Below are positions 34,094-44,259 of a stretch of 64,000 nucleotides of DNA, one piece after another. Below the pieces are notes generated by a model that saw only the letters and a list, made by a program, of their open reading frames with translations, ran no database searches and had not been told where the DNA came from. How positions within the stretch are numbered: the first letter of the stretch is position 1; every line of letters begins with the position of its first letter. The stretch is from Taenia hydatigena (lineage: Eukaryota > Platyhelminthes > Cestoda > Cyclophyllidea > Taeniidae). Made by a program: the position numbers and the translations under genes. The stretch is taken from assembly GCA_036345935.2 (NCBI GenBank), contig JADWOT020000002.1, forward strand, positions 18,006,754-18,070,753. Reading direction: 5' to 3'.

Positions 34094-36715
34094 GCATGTA
34101 GGCATTTTCACCCAGTCGAGGAGGTACAATCAATCACGGAGAAGACCAGAGTCGACAAGGCGGAGGCCTACGTGCAAGTCACGCGTTAAGGTACCACTGC
34201 TACCAAAGTGATGTTTTCATTTTCCAACCGATAGATGGCGGCGTCAAAGAAGGCAACGCTGGGCAAGAGAAAATGTCTTTAAGGGCAGCTAACCATGGGA
34301 AAGCTGCAACGATCCAAAACCCGAGAAAAATGCGTGGTGAGTGGGGATAAAATGTGTCATTCCCTTTGAGTTAACTGCACCACTTGTACTTCTACTTCGA
34401 AACCAACACAGACACACCGCAATAACAGAAGACCAATTTCTATAAAAAGAGTTACCAAAATGGCGTCCATCAAAAAGTTGTGAAGCTCAAAAATTTGCGC
34501 ATCACAGGATTAGACTTCACACTCACCTTCGGATGGAATTCTGCACCATTCACTTGCACCTACTCGATAGGCAAAACATAGCAATGCGGTAACGTAAAAG
34601 TGTAATTTAGTGAAGAGGACTTGAGCTCTAGCATAAACTCACCAAAGAAAGCCAAAAACAGCACATGGGATAGCAGCTACAGAAGGTCTATTCCTCACAG
34701 GACACCTCATCACCACTCCTCAGTAGTTGCATAGCTTAAGTAGTCACACTAACTGCGCTCGGCTGCTTGGTCGAACAGGTCAATCGCTTCTCAATAATCC
34801 CAAAACGGTGCTGAGATACACATTTCACACGCATATGCGCTGCGGACCAACAAAAGTAGTTTACGCCTGGGACCGTGGAAAGTGTGTCTTAGATGGCCGA
34901 GGGTAGTAGGACAGAGGGTGAGAGGTAGTAAGAAAGTGGCAAACACTCACATAACTAGTACGGTCACCCCATTGCTTAGTCCCTATGGGACTATTTGTCG
35001 ACACGACAAATAAAAGAAATGTCAAACGTCCCTATCGTTCATGTCAGGACATTATATTGTTTTCGGCCGCAGGCGTGTGCTTCGGCAAATCATAGGCCGT
35101 CTTATTTCTTCCTCTCATTGTTTAATTTAGTCCACGAAAACGCAACATTCACGACGGGACGTTTACACATAAAATTTGCTCCCCTTCTTTGCTTGTGGTC
35201 TCTCCTATTCCTTCCCTTACTCATACTGGAGGCCAGAGGAGAGTCCAAACACCCAAAAAATATGCAACACAGATAATGACAATAGAGGCACAAGTCAAAG
35301 ACCGGCGACCTAGAAAACACGAAACCCTAAACTGGCCATAATTTCCACGCCAGATAAAGGCATTTTGTCTCACTTGTTGTCATGATCTCACGTAGCCCTT
35401 TCAGACCCACATCCCGACACGGATACGACTTTGGCATTGACAGTTAAACGCAGGTCAGACGAATGTCTCAAAAGCATACACGTAATAAAACACCCTTCAA
35501 AATGGATGACTTCCTAGAATCTGCTGCTGCAGTCACCCACCCGCTTACTACGACCTGCATTGCAAGCATGTGACAACTACAATATCTTACCTTTGTCAGA
35601 CGAGTGAGCACAAGCACCGACTTATTCGCATTCAAGCAGCTACACAATATTTAGTAATCGTCGCACCTCCTCACCCCAACTAACTAACAAAGCTCATACG
35701 CATCCACAATCAAATAACGAACCGCCTTGGCTGTGGGAGCGGTCCATTTCTCTCCGAAAAGGTGGACGTCTCATAACTGCTGCCTCCAAAACAGACAGCT
35801 TACGTCACATGAAGTCACGGAGGGTAAAATCGCCTCACAACACGTCACCACTGCCTCCCACTAGGTCAAAAATTTAGCCTCTAGTGTATAGTGCTGACGA
35901 CCTAGCATTACATGTGAATGGACATTAGTGCTATTCCACCTAGTGGCGAGCTAAAGGCTACTAGTTCATCTGCAGACAAACACTGCTAGAGCCTATAAAA
36001 TGCAACTCCAAGGCCATCGTTCCCCTCAACACTCCTGACCAAGCATCCGTGTACCGCTTGTCCCACCATTTCAAGTTCCCATTCAACTGCACAGCCAATT
36101 AAGGGATATCTTGCTTTCTACGTCACAAAAAAATTTGGCGTCAGCTCCTAATCTACCTCATGCCAATTGACCCCCATATTTCTAAAGACGAGCCAGATAC
36201 GTCTAAAACTATTCAGTCACACACATCCTGGGCCGATTGCCGGTAGTTAAATAATATACTCCTCACGTCTATGTAAAGATCTAGCCAAACAATATTCACT
36301 ATGGCTAAACACTTACAAATGCCCATACATTCGCAAATAATGCCTGCAGACTCAAAGTAAAATGCACATTCGAGATTACTGCCACAATCAATCAGAGGAA
36401 AAGGATCTATCCGAGCAATTTAGAAAGACTTCGACTATGCCCATCAGTACGTTAAATAAGTATCGTTTATCATATTCTACTTCTCTCGTGTCTACTTTCT
36501 TCACTTATTCTTACCGCCTACCTTTTCTCTCATTCTGTGCTTCTCCATTTTATGGATGCATTTAAGCAGTTATTGTAGACATTCATTTATTTACTCATTC
36601 ATTTGCTAATTCATTAATGAAATCCACCGTTTCACCCATTTCTTCTCCTCCTTCTTCTTCCCTCTTTCTCTTCCTCCTCCTGCTCCTCCTCATTCTCCTT
36701 CACGCAGACTTGCAG
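34094..36715. other. No gene recognised
   Basis: Short frames only. One, at 34,995-35,276 (+), has a hydrophobic Leu-rich segment but no other support. Confidence 0.45.
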
Positions 36716-36922
36716 GTGAGCTATAAAGCAGAGGACTTCCTCATTTCCTATCACGAGGAGGGTGAGGCGCAGAGACAGGCGCAGGCGCAGGGAGAAGGGG
36801 CAGCTATGGCAGCCACCAGCAGTAGCACGGCCACTTCGTTGAGATTGGATGCTTTCGACTACCTCATTATCTTCTCTCCTGACCACGTAGTTGGTGTAAT
36901 AAGGGGAGGTGGGGACGACTGA
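36716..36922 (+). CDS. Candidate terminal exon after a long pyrimidine tract
   Basis: A long CT-rich tract (36,640-36,700) ends in ACTTGCAG, a strong acceptor context. It is followed by an open frame of 68 codons to TGA at 36,920-36,922. The product has a Gln/Ala-rich, low-complexity middle (EAQRQAQAQGEG) and ends in DHVVGVIRGGGDD. Read without splicing, the upstream tract would encode a Leu-rich signal-like segment from an ATG at 36,617, which is an alternative. Family unknown. Confidence 0.35.
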   Translation: MSYKAEDFLISYHEEGEAQRQAQAQGEGAAMAATSSSTATSLRLDAFDYLIIFSPDHVVGVIRGGGDD

Positions 36923-37174
36923 GTGCAGTCAAGGCAAGTAGCAACCACCATCCACGGGTCATCATCGGTCGTCCCTCTCGAGGAAAAGCACGAGTCGGAG
37001 GACAATACTCTCCCACCCCTCCTCTCATCGACTCACGACATAGTTAGCCCAAACAGCATGTCGAATGAGTGGAATCCGCCTACCACCCACCTCTCTTGAC
37101 TCCCTGTTAGCCCATCTAACCATCGTCGTCGTCGATTTCTCTCTAAATTGGCGATTGGGTCGGAAGCTCGCCAG

Positions 37175-37605
37175 CAGTTCCCCGCCTTTTAGTAAGTGCT
37201 GCTGAACTGCTCTCAAATGCATCAATGACTCATTCGCCTTAAGTGATTGATCGATGGTTGGGTCAATACAATCGATAATGTCACTTACCGCATATTCGTT
37301 GCGTATTGGTTGTCAGCCTAGTCGGTTAATCCACTCACGGATCCATTCGACCTACGGCGAGTTAGGCTGTGAATAATCTCACGGGTGGGTGAGTGGAAAA
37401 TGACTTTAACATTTACTGAAGATTATTTTGCGCAGGACTGTCAATCGTTGTCAAAACATGGCATCCCATGTTAATTGTATGAAAAGGGGTAGCAGTGCCT
37501 AGCTTCTTAGAGTATGTTGTTGAAAAGAAATTCATATCCCCTCTACTAAGCTGACTTATTCATTTTCAACTCACTTAAGTGGCTGGATCAGTGGATGAAT
37601 GTATT
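37175..37605 (-). repeat. Diverged inner-edge extension of the right arm
   Basis: Inverted partner of 12,117-12,545 at roughly 75-80% identity. The minus-strand frame here (IDCIDPTIDQSLKA, then ESLMHLRAVQQHLLK) matches in frame with the left copy (SLTHLREAQQHLLK) and partly with 32,990-33,060. Alignment ends near 37,175 and 12,545. Confidence 0.85.
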
Positions 37606-37857
37606 GTATCATGAAAAGATGAGAGAAAGAGAGGAAATACTTAAGGCTACACTAAAGAACCGTGCAGTGTGATCCTATAATGTCCACTTCCAATCATATT
37701 ATCCCCGTTCTCACTCTTCCTTCTTCCATGCCCACGACCTCCCATCCCTTCGCCTCTATCGCATTCATTCCTTTGTCCCTGTCAGCCGATGCAGCTGATA
37801 TTCTCAATATAGTGAGTTGAGTAGTTGTAGCTGTTGATGACGACGACGCTTGTGTAG

Positions 37858-38094
37858 GATGTGAACGCGGAGGAGGGAGTGGAATTTGTTTTGCGCAGGT
37901 GGTTGAAGGGTGGAGATGGCGTGTGTAGACGGAATGCGGAGCGAGCGATTGGTCGTGCGGCAAGAGAATTGAGAGAGCAATTTACGGAACTGTTGGCGGC
38001 TGTGAAATTGGATTGCAGTGAGTTGTGCTTGGCTTGCACATTGGCTAGGTCTGATTTTATTCGACTGATGGCTATGCTGCATTGCTTGCATTGA
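37858..38094 (+). CDS. Helical, Arg/Glu-rich exon-like ORF in the right arm
   Basis: Counterpart of 11,628-11,864 with one residue different near the C-terminus. Possible acceptor CTTGTGTAG precedes the frame, which ends in TGA. The same caveats on coding strand apply. Confidence 0.3.
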   Translation, partial: DVNAEEGVEFVLRRWLKGGDGVCRRNAERAIGRAARELREQFTELLAAVKLDCSELCLACTLARSDFIRLMAMLHCLH

Positions 38095-38132
38095 GCTCAG
38101 AATGTAGGTGTTTGTGCAAGAGTGAATGACTA

Positions 38133-38318
38133 ATGCAAGTGGGATCAACTGAGTTGTTGAGGTTATGCAAGAAGGAGAATAGATGGTTCACATTGTTGGC
38201 GTTTGCACTTTCTACTCACCAATACGAGCTTGATGGAGGTGATGGTGCTGTGAAATCGAAGTTGGAGTTGACGCGGCTGAGACTGTCCTGGACCGTGAAG
38301 CTCGATAAAAAAATATGA
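38133..38318 (+). pseudogene. Frameshifted copy of the 87-codon arm ORF
   Basis: Counterpart of 11,326-11,589. A one-base insertion in an A run near 38,310 ends the frame after 61 codons, compared with 87 in the left arm. Either the left arm gained an open frame or this copy lost it. It may also be a sequencing error in a homopolymer. Confidence 0.3.
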
Positions 38319-40363
38319 TGTGGTCATGCAGAGTTGTAGTTTTCGTGGGTTTGTGAGTTGGGACTTGGGCTTGGCGTACTTACATGCTGTGAGTTGAATT
38401 TGTCATAGGTTATCGTTGAATATGAAGGAAGGCGACCTTAATGTAATCACCTGGGCTTGTTTTGAATGGCTTTACCACAGTTGTTACCGCAGTGTCCTCA
38501 ATGGTAGATGTCATTGGCGAGGTGTTGGGATCGTCAACTCATGCGGATGAGCTCAATGAAATTCACGCATGACTTATTTACCGTAGACCGGAAGGATAAC
38601 TGTGATTGGTGATGCATGAGACGAGGATGGAGATAAGCCAGTCCTCTCGACGTTATCATTAATGCTGTGTTGTGGGCAAGGAAGAGTCTTTGAAGATGTT
38701 TCTTTCCTTGTGCCGATGGCAATTTGCCTTTTTGGGTTCCGTGCAGCTAAGAGTCGCAAGTTCTGCAGTTCAACTTTATTGGCAGATTCTCCATCCAAAT
38801 GATCTCAATCTTTTTTTATTTGTAAGCATCTAAGCAATGCCTGGAAAACAGTCGTGGAGAGAAGGACATTGTTGGCGTGCTTCAATGCACTCAGGCTAGT
38901 CCGTCACACTGCCGTCGGCCAAAGTACTTGGCGAATATCAACGTACTTTGTTTTTGCTACCTTGTTGATGCAATCCAAAATATTCCGACTCTCATTGGCA
39001 AATGGCTCATCTAGCTCAGCAGAAGAGTCTACTCTGTATTGTTCAATCTTTTGAAGATGCGAATCATTGCGATCGGTTTCAATCACCCATTAGAACTTCA
39101 ACAGGAAGGCATGTTAGAAGAATAAACCTACCGATCAAGCAATTGGAAGGATATTGCGGCCTTTTCCACCATCAGCTCACTACACGAAATGGCGCCTAAT
39201 GTGGTTCGTTCTTAGGATTCATAGTGGATATTAGCCCTCAACTGTCACACCTTGTACTACATCCATACCGCCACCACGTGTGGCATTTTGCACAAAATGC
39301 AGTCAAGTCGATGAGGAGTCGTTAGCAGAGACTCCTAGTTTAATCACTGCGTTTGTCCTTCCCCAAGACGACTTCGAATTCTCCACATTTGTTAGCACAA
39401 GCCATCAAGTAGTGGTAGCATGGTCGCATGGCAACAAACTGTAGGCAGAATGTTACAGCGTGTGCAATATGCTTGGAATGTGATAGGAGTCCTTCATTAT
39501 GCTCTGACAATTCCATCAGTAGTATCGCAGTTGCAGACAAACTCCCTAATGCGACAGTTTCATGTCAGGGTGATGCGGGTGGATTTGTATCCTCTTCTCT
39601 AATCATCTCTATGACAAATCGGCTTACCGGTCCTGTCAGAAGAGTTGGTGTCGTCTGTGTGGATGCGAGATGGGCACAGCTTGACCGGTATCTATCACAC
39701 GCTTGACGATACTTGTTAGTCCCAATTTGGCATTTTTACGGGGAAACGCTTACGCACTTGCTTAGCAGCTAGCAAAATTTTTTTTCCCTTTTTTGATGAT
39801 ATGAGTTTACTGTATGTAAAGGTCATCTGTGTTGTGCCTAGGGACAGCTAAGGCTTTAGGGAGCGCACAGCAAATGTCATCTGCGTCTTTATCCAAACAC
39901 GAAGCATTTGCGTTGGATTCAGTGCTTTTCTAGTTGGAAAAGGTGCCTTCCCAAAACTTAGACAAACTTAGACCTGAACTACATCTCTAGCCACTTCTAG
40001 GCATACATTAGATTTTACTGCTTAGCCCTCTTTCCCCATGCAGAGTCCCAACGACTCCCCTTTTCTTGCCACCATATCGCTTCATTCTGCGGGACATAAG
40101 TCTGAGAAAAAGGTCCTAGTGTTCTCGTCAAGCACAAAATTCGAACAAATCCGCCGTCTTTTGCCCACTGAGTACATTTAAAGCAGCACAGACAGTTCAG
40201 TGCCTGCGTGACATGCTACCAAACAGACATGATAGTTACAAAAGCAACAGCTTTATGAATTGTAGCCACAGCGAAGAACTACACGATCGTCTCTCGCTTT
40301 TGTGTTCAAGGCAAATAATCGAAGAATTTCCTTTTTGACAAAGACTGCCCGTGATTTATCCGA

Positions 40364-40528
40364 ATGGGTTCCTCATCGGATATAGCACTACGGTATTCCA
40401 AATGGAATAACCACTTTGGTTATATCAGCTTTTTGCCCGAAGACGACTTTGACAATTTACCATTCATTAAATCCGTGCAAGTGAAAGACAACTTTAACCT
40501 GTTTGCTTTTCTTGAGTGCGTCAAATGA
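40364..40528 (+). CDS. 54-codon protein-like ORF in the right arm
   Basis: Counterpart of 9,196-9,360, with no difference noticed. Unknown function. Confidence 0.2.
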   Translation: MGSSSDIALRYSKWNNHFGYISFLPEDDFDNLPFIKSVQVKDNFNLFAFLECVK

Positions 40529-43511
40529 TAGCTAGAGTCGCCGATCCAGACATTCGTTTGTAGACAGCTTGCGCTATTATTTCTTTCGTCTCTCTCAAAC
40601 GCTCAGCCCACAACCTCCCAACAGTCTCCTAAATAAACTACTACGCAAATTATTTAGGTGCCCAGGGTTGTGGCGCTTGAATTTGACGAAATTCGAGGAA
40701 TTTAATTGATCATGCGAGCTCTTGAAGAAACGGGTGTTAGTGAGTTGAAAAAGAAAGTTAAACAGCAGGCTCCCACGGCGCGTGTTGCATACTAACAGAT
40801 CTAATACGCATTTTAAATGACGAATAATATGGTACACGAAGAAGTAACACCTTCCAAAGCCATGTGTCATGGGTATATTGTAGCTAGTACAGAGATAAAT
40901 CGGGGGTCAGTGAGGCGTGACCATGTCAACCAGTGAGTCGGCTGCGTGAGAGCTTAAATCTACCTCTATGGTGGTCTAAAAACAAGCACGCTAAAACCAA
41001 AAAGCATTATTTATCAGCAATGCGTTCGCTGAGCATTGTCATTGCCTTCGGCTGTCCCTTCGTTGGTAGCTGTGGTTGGTCGAAGCAGGCAACATTTCCG
41101 CGGTGTCAGTCATCTATGTGCCACTTCGGTGCAAATACTGGCTAGGGTTTTCGAGGCGGAATCTTCAACTACAACTGTTGCAATTAATTATGGCATGGTT
41201 TCGACAACTCTGCCTTTCCGCCGAATGAAATGCAGAAGGCGTAGGGCAGTGGAGCTCTTGGTAAGCAGAGTTGTTGCGGTGGAGACTGCGGCTGCTTCAG
41301 CGGATGTGAAAATGAAAATCACAATGATTTTCGTGACTTGACGCAGTGTCAAGCTAGTGACGGCTTTACTGGTGCTGAAAACTCGAGCAAGCTCTACGAA
41401 TCCACAAGGGTCACACATCATAGATCGAGATATGAAAATGCGATCTCTAACCATGGCTATGACTACGTGATGATGCACGGTATGCAAAACTATAATTGTC
41501 TTATGCAATTGCGCTACAAATAACACTCCCTCACACTTCGGTGTGCATAATGGATCTGGGTGTTCAAGCAATGCCCTTGAACATCCCAAGCTTAAATAAG
41601 CTTCTACCGTCTGCACACCCAGTGTTTCTTCAATCTGCACTGATGCAGCTACGTTCCCAGTGTGCGTCCACATGCATTACAGTCAAAGATTGTCAGGCTG
41701 CCACGCTTGAAGCACATCTTGGTAGATATGAAACCGGTGCGATCGTCGTAACTGTACTCAACATCAAAAGCATGTCGTTTGGTATCACGCCATGATACCT
41801 TGTATGCAACGCGGCCTGATGAAACGACTTTGGAGCCCTCTACTCATATGCCCAATCCGGTAAAATCTTTAACGACAAGGTTGAACAGATAATTTTGTCA
41901 ACAGTGCCAATTATCTCAACTCAGTGTGCCAATGTCTTGCTAAATCCAGTTCCGAGATTCGTTCAGTTTATAGACAAGAACTACCAAAGTCTTCACAACC
42001 TTCTAGGCAGTATAGATGCTAAGAATCTCCTCTACATTAATGCTCATACTAAAGAATTTTAGCAAAATTTTGTCAAAGAGGGACCCTAATACATTGGAAC
42101 TCGTTTTTGACATAGTGCCCTACATCCCTCGAGCACTTGGAAGCCATGGACGTCGAGGCACCCCAAGTTCCCATGGCTAAACTGCCCTCTCATACGACAA
42201 ATACTCCTTTAGAGTAACCAGCACTTGTGCCTGTGCGGCTGTGACTTGTACACATCTTGCTTAGAAGGCAGGACATCGAAAACTACTCTTACTGCCTTAT
42301 TTAAGATTCTGAATGTGATTTGACGTGTAATTTTAGCTTTAACTAACAAACAAGTGTTATCAGGATATTTTCCAAGCGGATTGTCTCAATTTAAATGGCA
42401 TTATATTTTGGTTTAATTGCATGATTAGCCCAGCGACCGCGTTCAGAAGTGAGCATTAATTGTAGACGGTAGCAAAATCCCATCAAGACACCTATGTGAC
42501 CTGATTCTCCCCCCCCCTCATTCCTTTCCCTTCTTTCCCCCGTTCAAGCATATCAAACCACCTATGAATGAAACAAAAAACACTTCATTGTTTCCTTTTC
42601 TCCAAATAATGTTGTGTTTCAATCACATTTTTTCCGCTGCTGATCTTATTACCCAGACGATGGTCACCCATCCCCTTTGTATAGTATTTCATAACAAACG
42701 AATTTTCACCCTCTGCACACGCATGCTTAATCCCGTCATTCTAATTTCTCTACAACACCTCACATTTAATGCTTTGTTTGTTGATTGCCGGTTTCGGCTA
42801 CCTTGACTTGGGTGGCCATATTGCTCTAACCGTGTGAGCTGGCCTTCCGATCATGCCAGCAGACCTTTCCCTCTGCTTGCTGAACATGCTTATATTTTCT
42901 ACCCTAGTATTATGCCTACTTTTGCTTTCAATAAATGCTTAGAACGCTGCATCACGTTTGCTACACACAATAAAATAGCTCGACTGCTTTCCAGCTTTGC
43001 TTCACAACAAAGAATAAAGCGTTGTGTTTTAGTATCCCTATTCTTTAGACCTATTTGCTATTTATCAACTACATTTCCTTTGCCATCGCGACCCGTCAGC
43101 ATGGCATTATGACGTTCTCATGGTCATCGCCGTCCTCGCTTTGTGAGACAAAACTTCTCCGCTATGAAGCACTACGAAGAAACATCAACGCATTCTTGAA
43201 TAGCTTAAACGCATTGGTTTGCAGTAGTTGCAGTCATCGCAGATTAACGGGGTGTCGAAAGCAGTTTGTTCAGCAAAGCTATTATAGCTCGCTCTGCATC
43301 GAGATAAGACAGATAATTTATATAAAATAAACTGCTGTTAACACTGATCTTGTTGCCGGCATGTGCGCTGTCAAAAACAATTTTATCTTCTTGAGTTGCG
43401 AGCACGTGGGTGATCGACCACTCTAGGTAGATCTTAAAGTCCCTTTTGCGAGAGTGGTGGCGAGAAGTGGGAAGCGTGAACACAAAAGCAAAAGTACAGT
43501 TAGCACGAACG

Positions 43512-43550
43512 TCACGTGCAACAGTCAGATCCAACGAGGAGAGTATATAA
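43512..43550 (+). promoter_or_regulatory. Possible core promoter: TCACGTG and TATA-like box
   Basis: TCACGTG (43,512-43,518) lies about 26 bases upstream of TATATAAG (43,544-43,551). A Cys/Trp-rich short frame starts at 43,606. A TCACGT element close upstream of TATA is known from insect chorion genes and was reported for schistosome eggshell genes, which is the basis for noting it. Both words can occur by chance, so this is suggestive only. Confidence 0.35.
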
Positions 43551-43877
43551 GCAAACACCGTGCTGCACACAAGTCATATCAAACGAAGCAGAGATAGCCG
43601 AAGAAATGGAGTGTGGGAGTTGGTCATGTTCGTATCCGCGGAAGTGGGCACCGTGGGATGGGGTTGTGAAGAGCCCACAATGTGAGGAGAAGTGTGCATG
43701 GTGGCCGGTGCAGAAGGCGCAGTGGGGAATGCCGCATGCATGATCGCCTATGGTGGCGCCGTAATGTGCGCAGCCGTGGGGATGGTCGCAGCAGTGTTGG
43801 TAGACGACTGAGTTTGTGCTAGTGAGGATGTTTTTGAATGCCATGTTGGTTAATGAGCTAGTCGACGGTGGGCACAT
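43512..43877 (-). CDS. Cys/His-rich 121-codon ORF
   Basis: An ATG-initiated minus-strand frame with a second Met (MAFKNI) 11 residues in, in a favourable CAACATGG context. The centre is rich in Cys and His in a quasi-repeating pattern (HCCDHPHGCAHYG, then DHACGIPHCAFCTGHHAHF). The composition suggests metal binding or a structural, cross-linked protein. No signal peptide or named domain is evident. It fully overlaps the plus-strand frame at 43,606-43,743, so at most one is probably real. This strand has the longer uninterrupted frame. Confidence 0.35.
   Translation of the reverse strand: MCPPSTSSLTNMAFKNILTSTNSVVYQHCCDHPHGCAHYGATIGDHACGIPHCAFCTGHHAHFSSHCGLFTTPSHGAHFRGYEHDQLPHSISSAISASFDMTCVQHGVCLYTLLVGSDCCT
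43606..43743 (+). CDS. Short Cys/Trp-rich ORF downstream of a TATA-like box
   Basis: A 45-codon frame starts at ATG about 55 bases downstream of TATATAAG. The product has regularly spaced Cys and Trp (MECGSWSCSYPRKWAPW, then CEEKCAWWPV). After the TGA the same frame continues with similar residues (CAQPWGWSQQCW) between further stops, as if a longer Cys/Trp-rich protein had decayed. This could also be the mirror of the real minus-strand frame. Unknown function; an eggshell-like structural role is speculation from composition and the promoter words. Confidence 0.3.
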   Translation: MECGSWSCSYPRKWAPWDGVVKSPQCEEKCAWWPVQKAQWGMPHA

Positions 43878-44180
43878 TCTCCTCTGTTATCATTTTGTGT
43901 TGATACAGTAACAAATGCTGCTGGCGTTAATTTTCAATATAACTTTCATCCCAACTGATTTGAGCAGTGTTCTTCATGAGCTGTTGTGTTTGTTGTAGTG
44001 GTTGTATTGGGCTTCCGGGTAGACGTGATGAAGACAATCAGAAATGACTGCACGGATTTGACAATGTGTAACACGCAGGTCTTGCCGAATTATGAGTTAC
44101 AAGTCGTAGCCCTTCCGAGTGATGAGCAAATTCCCCATGCATTTAAGCTTTGAATTTTTTGTTTGCGAGACAACACACTT

Positions 44181-44250
44181 TCGTGGCTTAGAGGTTAAAG
44201 GTCTTGCATATTTGCTGTGTTTATACTCACGGTTTGCTGTTCCCTTAGCT
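44181..44250 (+). other. tRNA-like segment, possible SINE remnant
   Basis: TCGTGGCTTAGAGGTTAAAG resembles the internal A box of tRNA-type promoters (T-R-G-C-N-N-A-G). GGTTTGCTGTTCCC about 35 bases later is a poor B box. No acceptor stem pairs with the expected spacing, so this is not a functional tRNA gene. It may be a relic of a tRNA-derived short element, or chance. Confidence 0.2.
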
Positions 44251-44259
44251 TGTAATCCA

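Larger units (their letters stand above)
37606..43202 (-). repeat. Right arm of the 5.6 kb near-identical inverted duplication
   Basis: Reverse-complement partner of 6,522-12,116; details are given there. Two single-base length differences (the T run near 39,780 and the A run near 38,310) and about ten substitutions were seen. Beyond 43,202 about 20 bases still align loosely with the left flank, then homology stops at 43,222. Confidence 0.95.
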
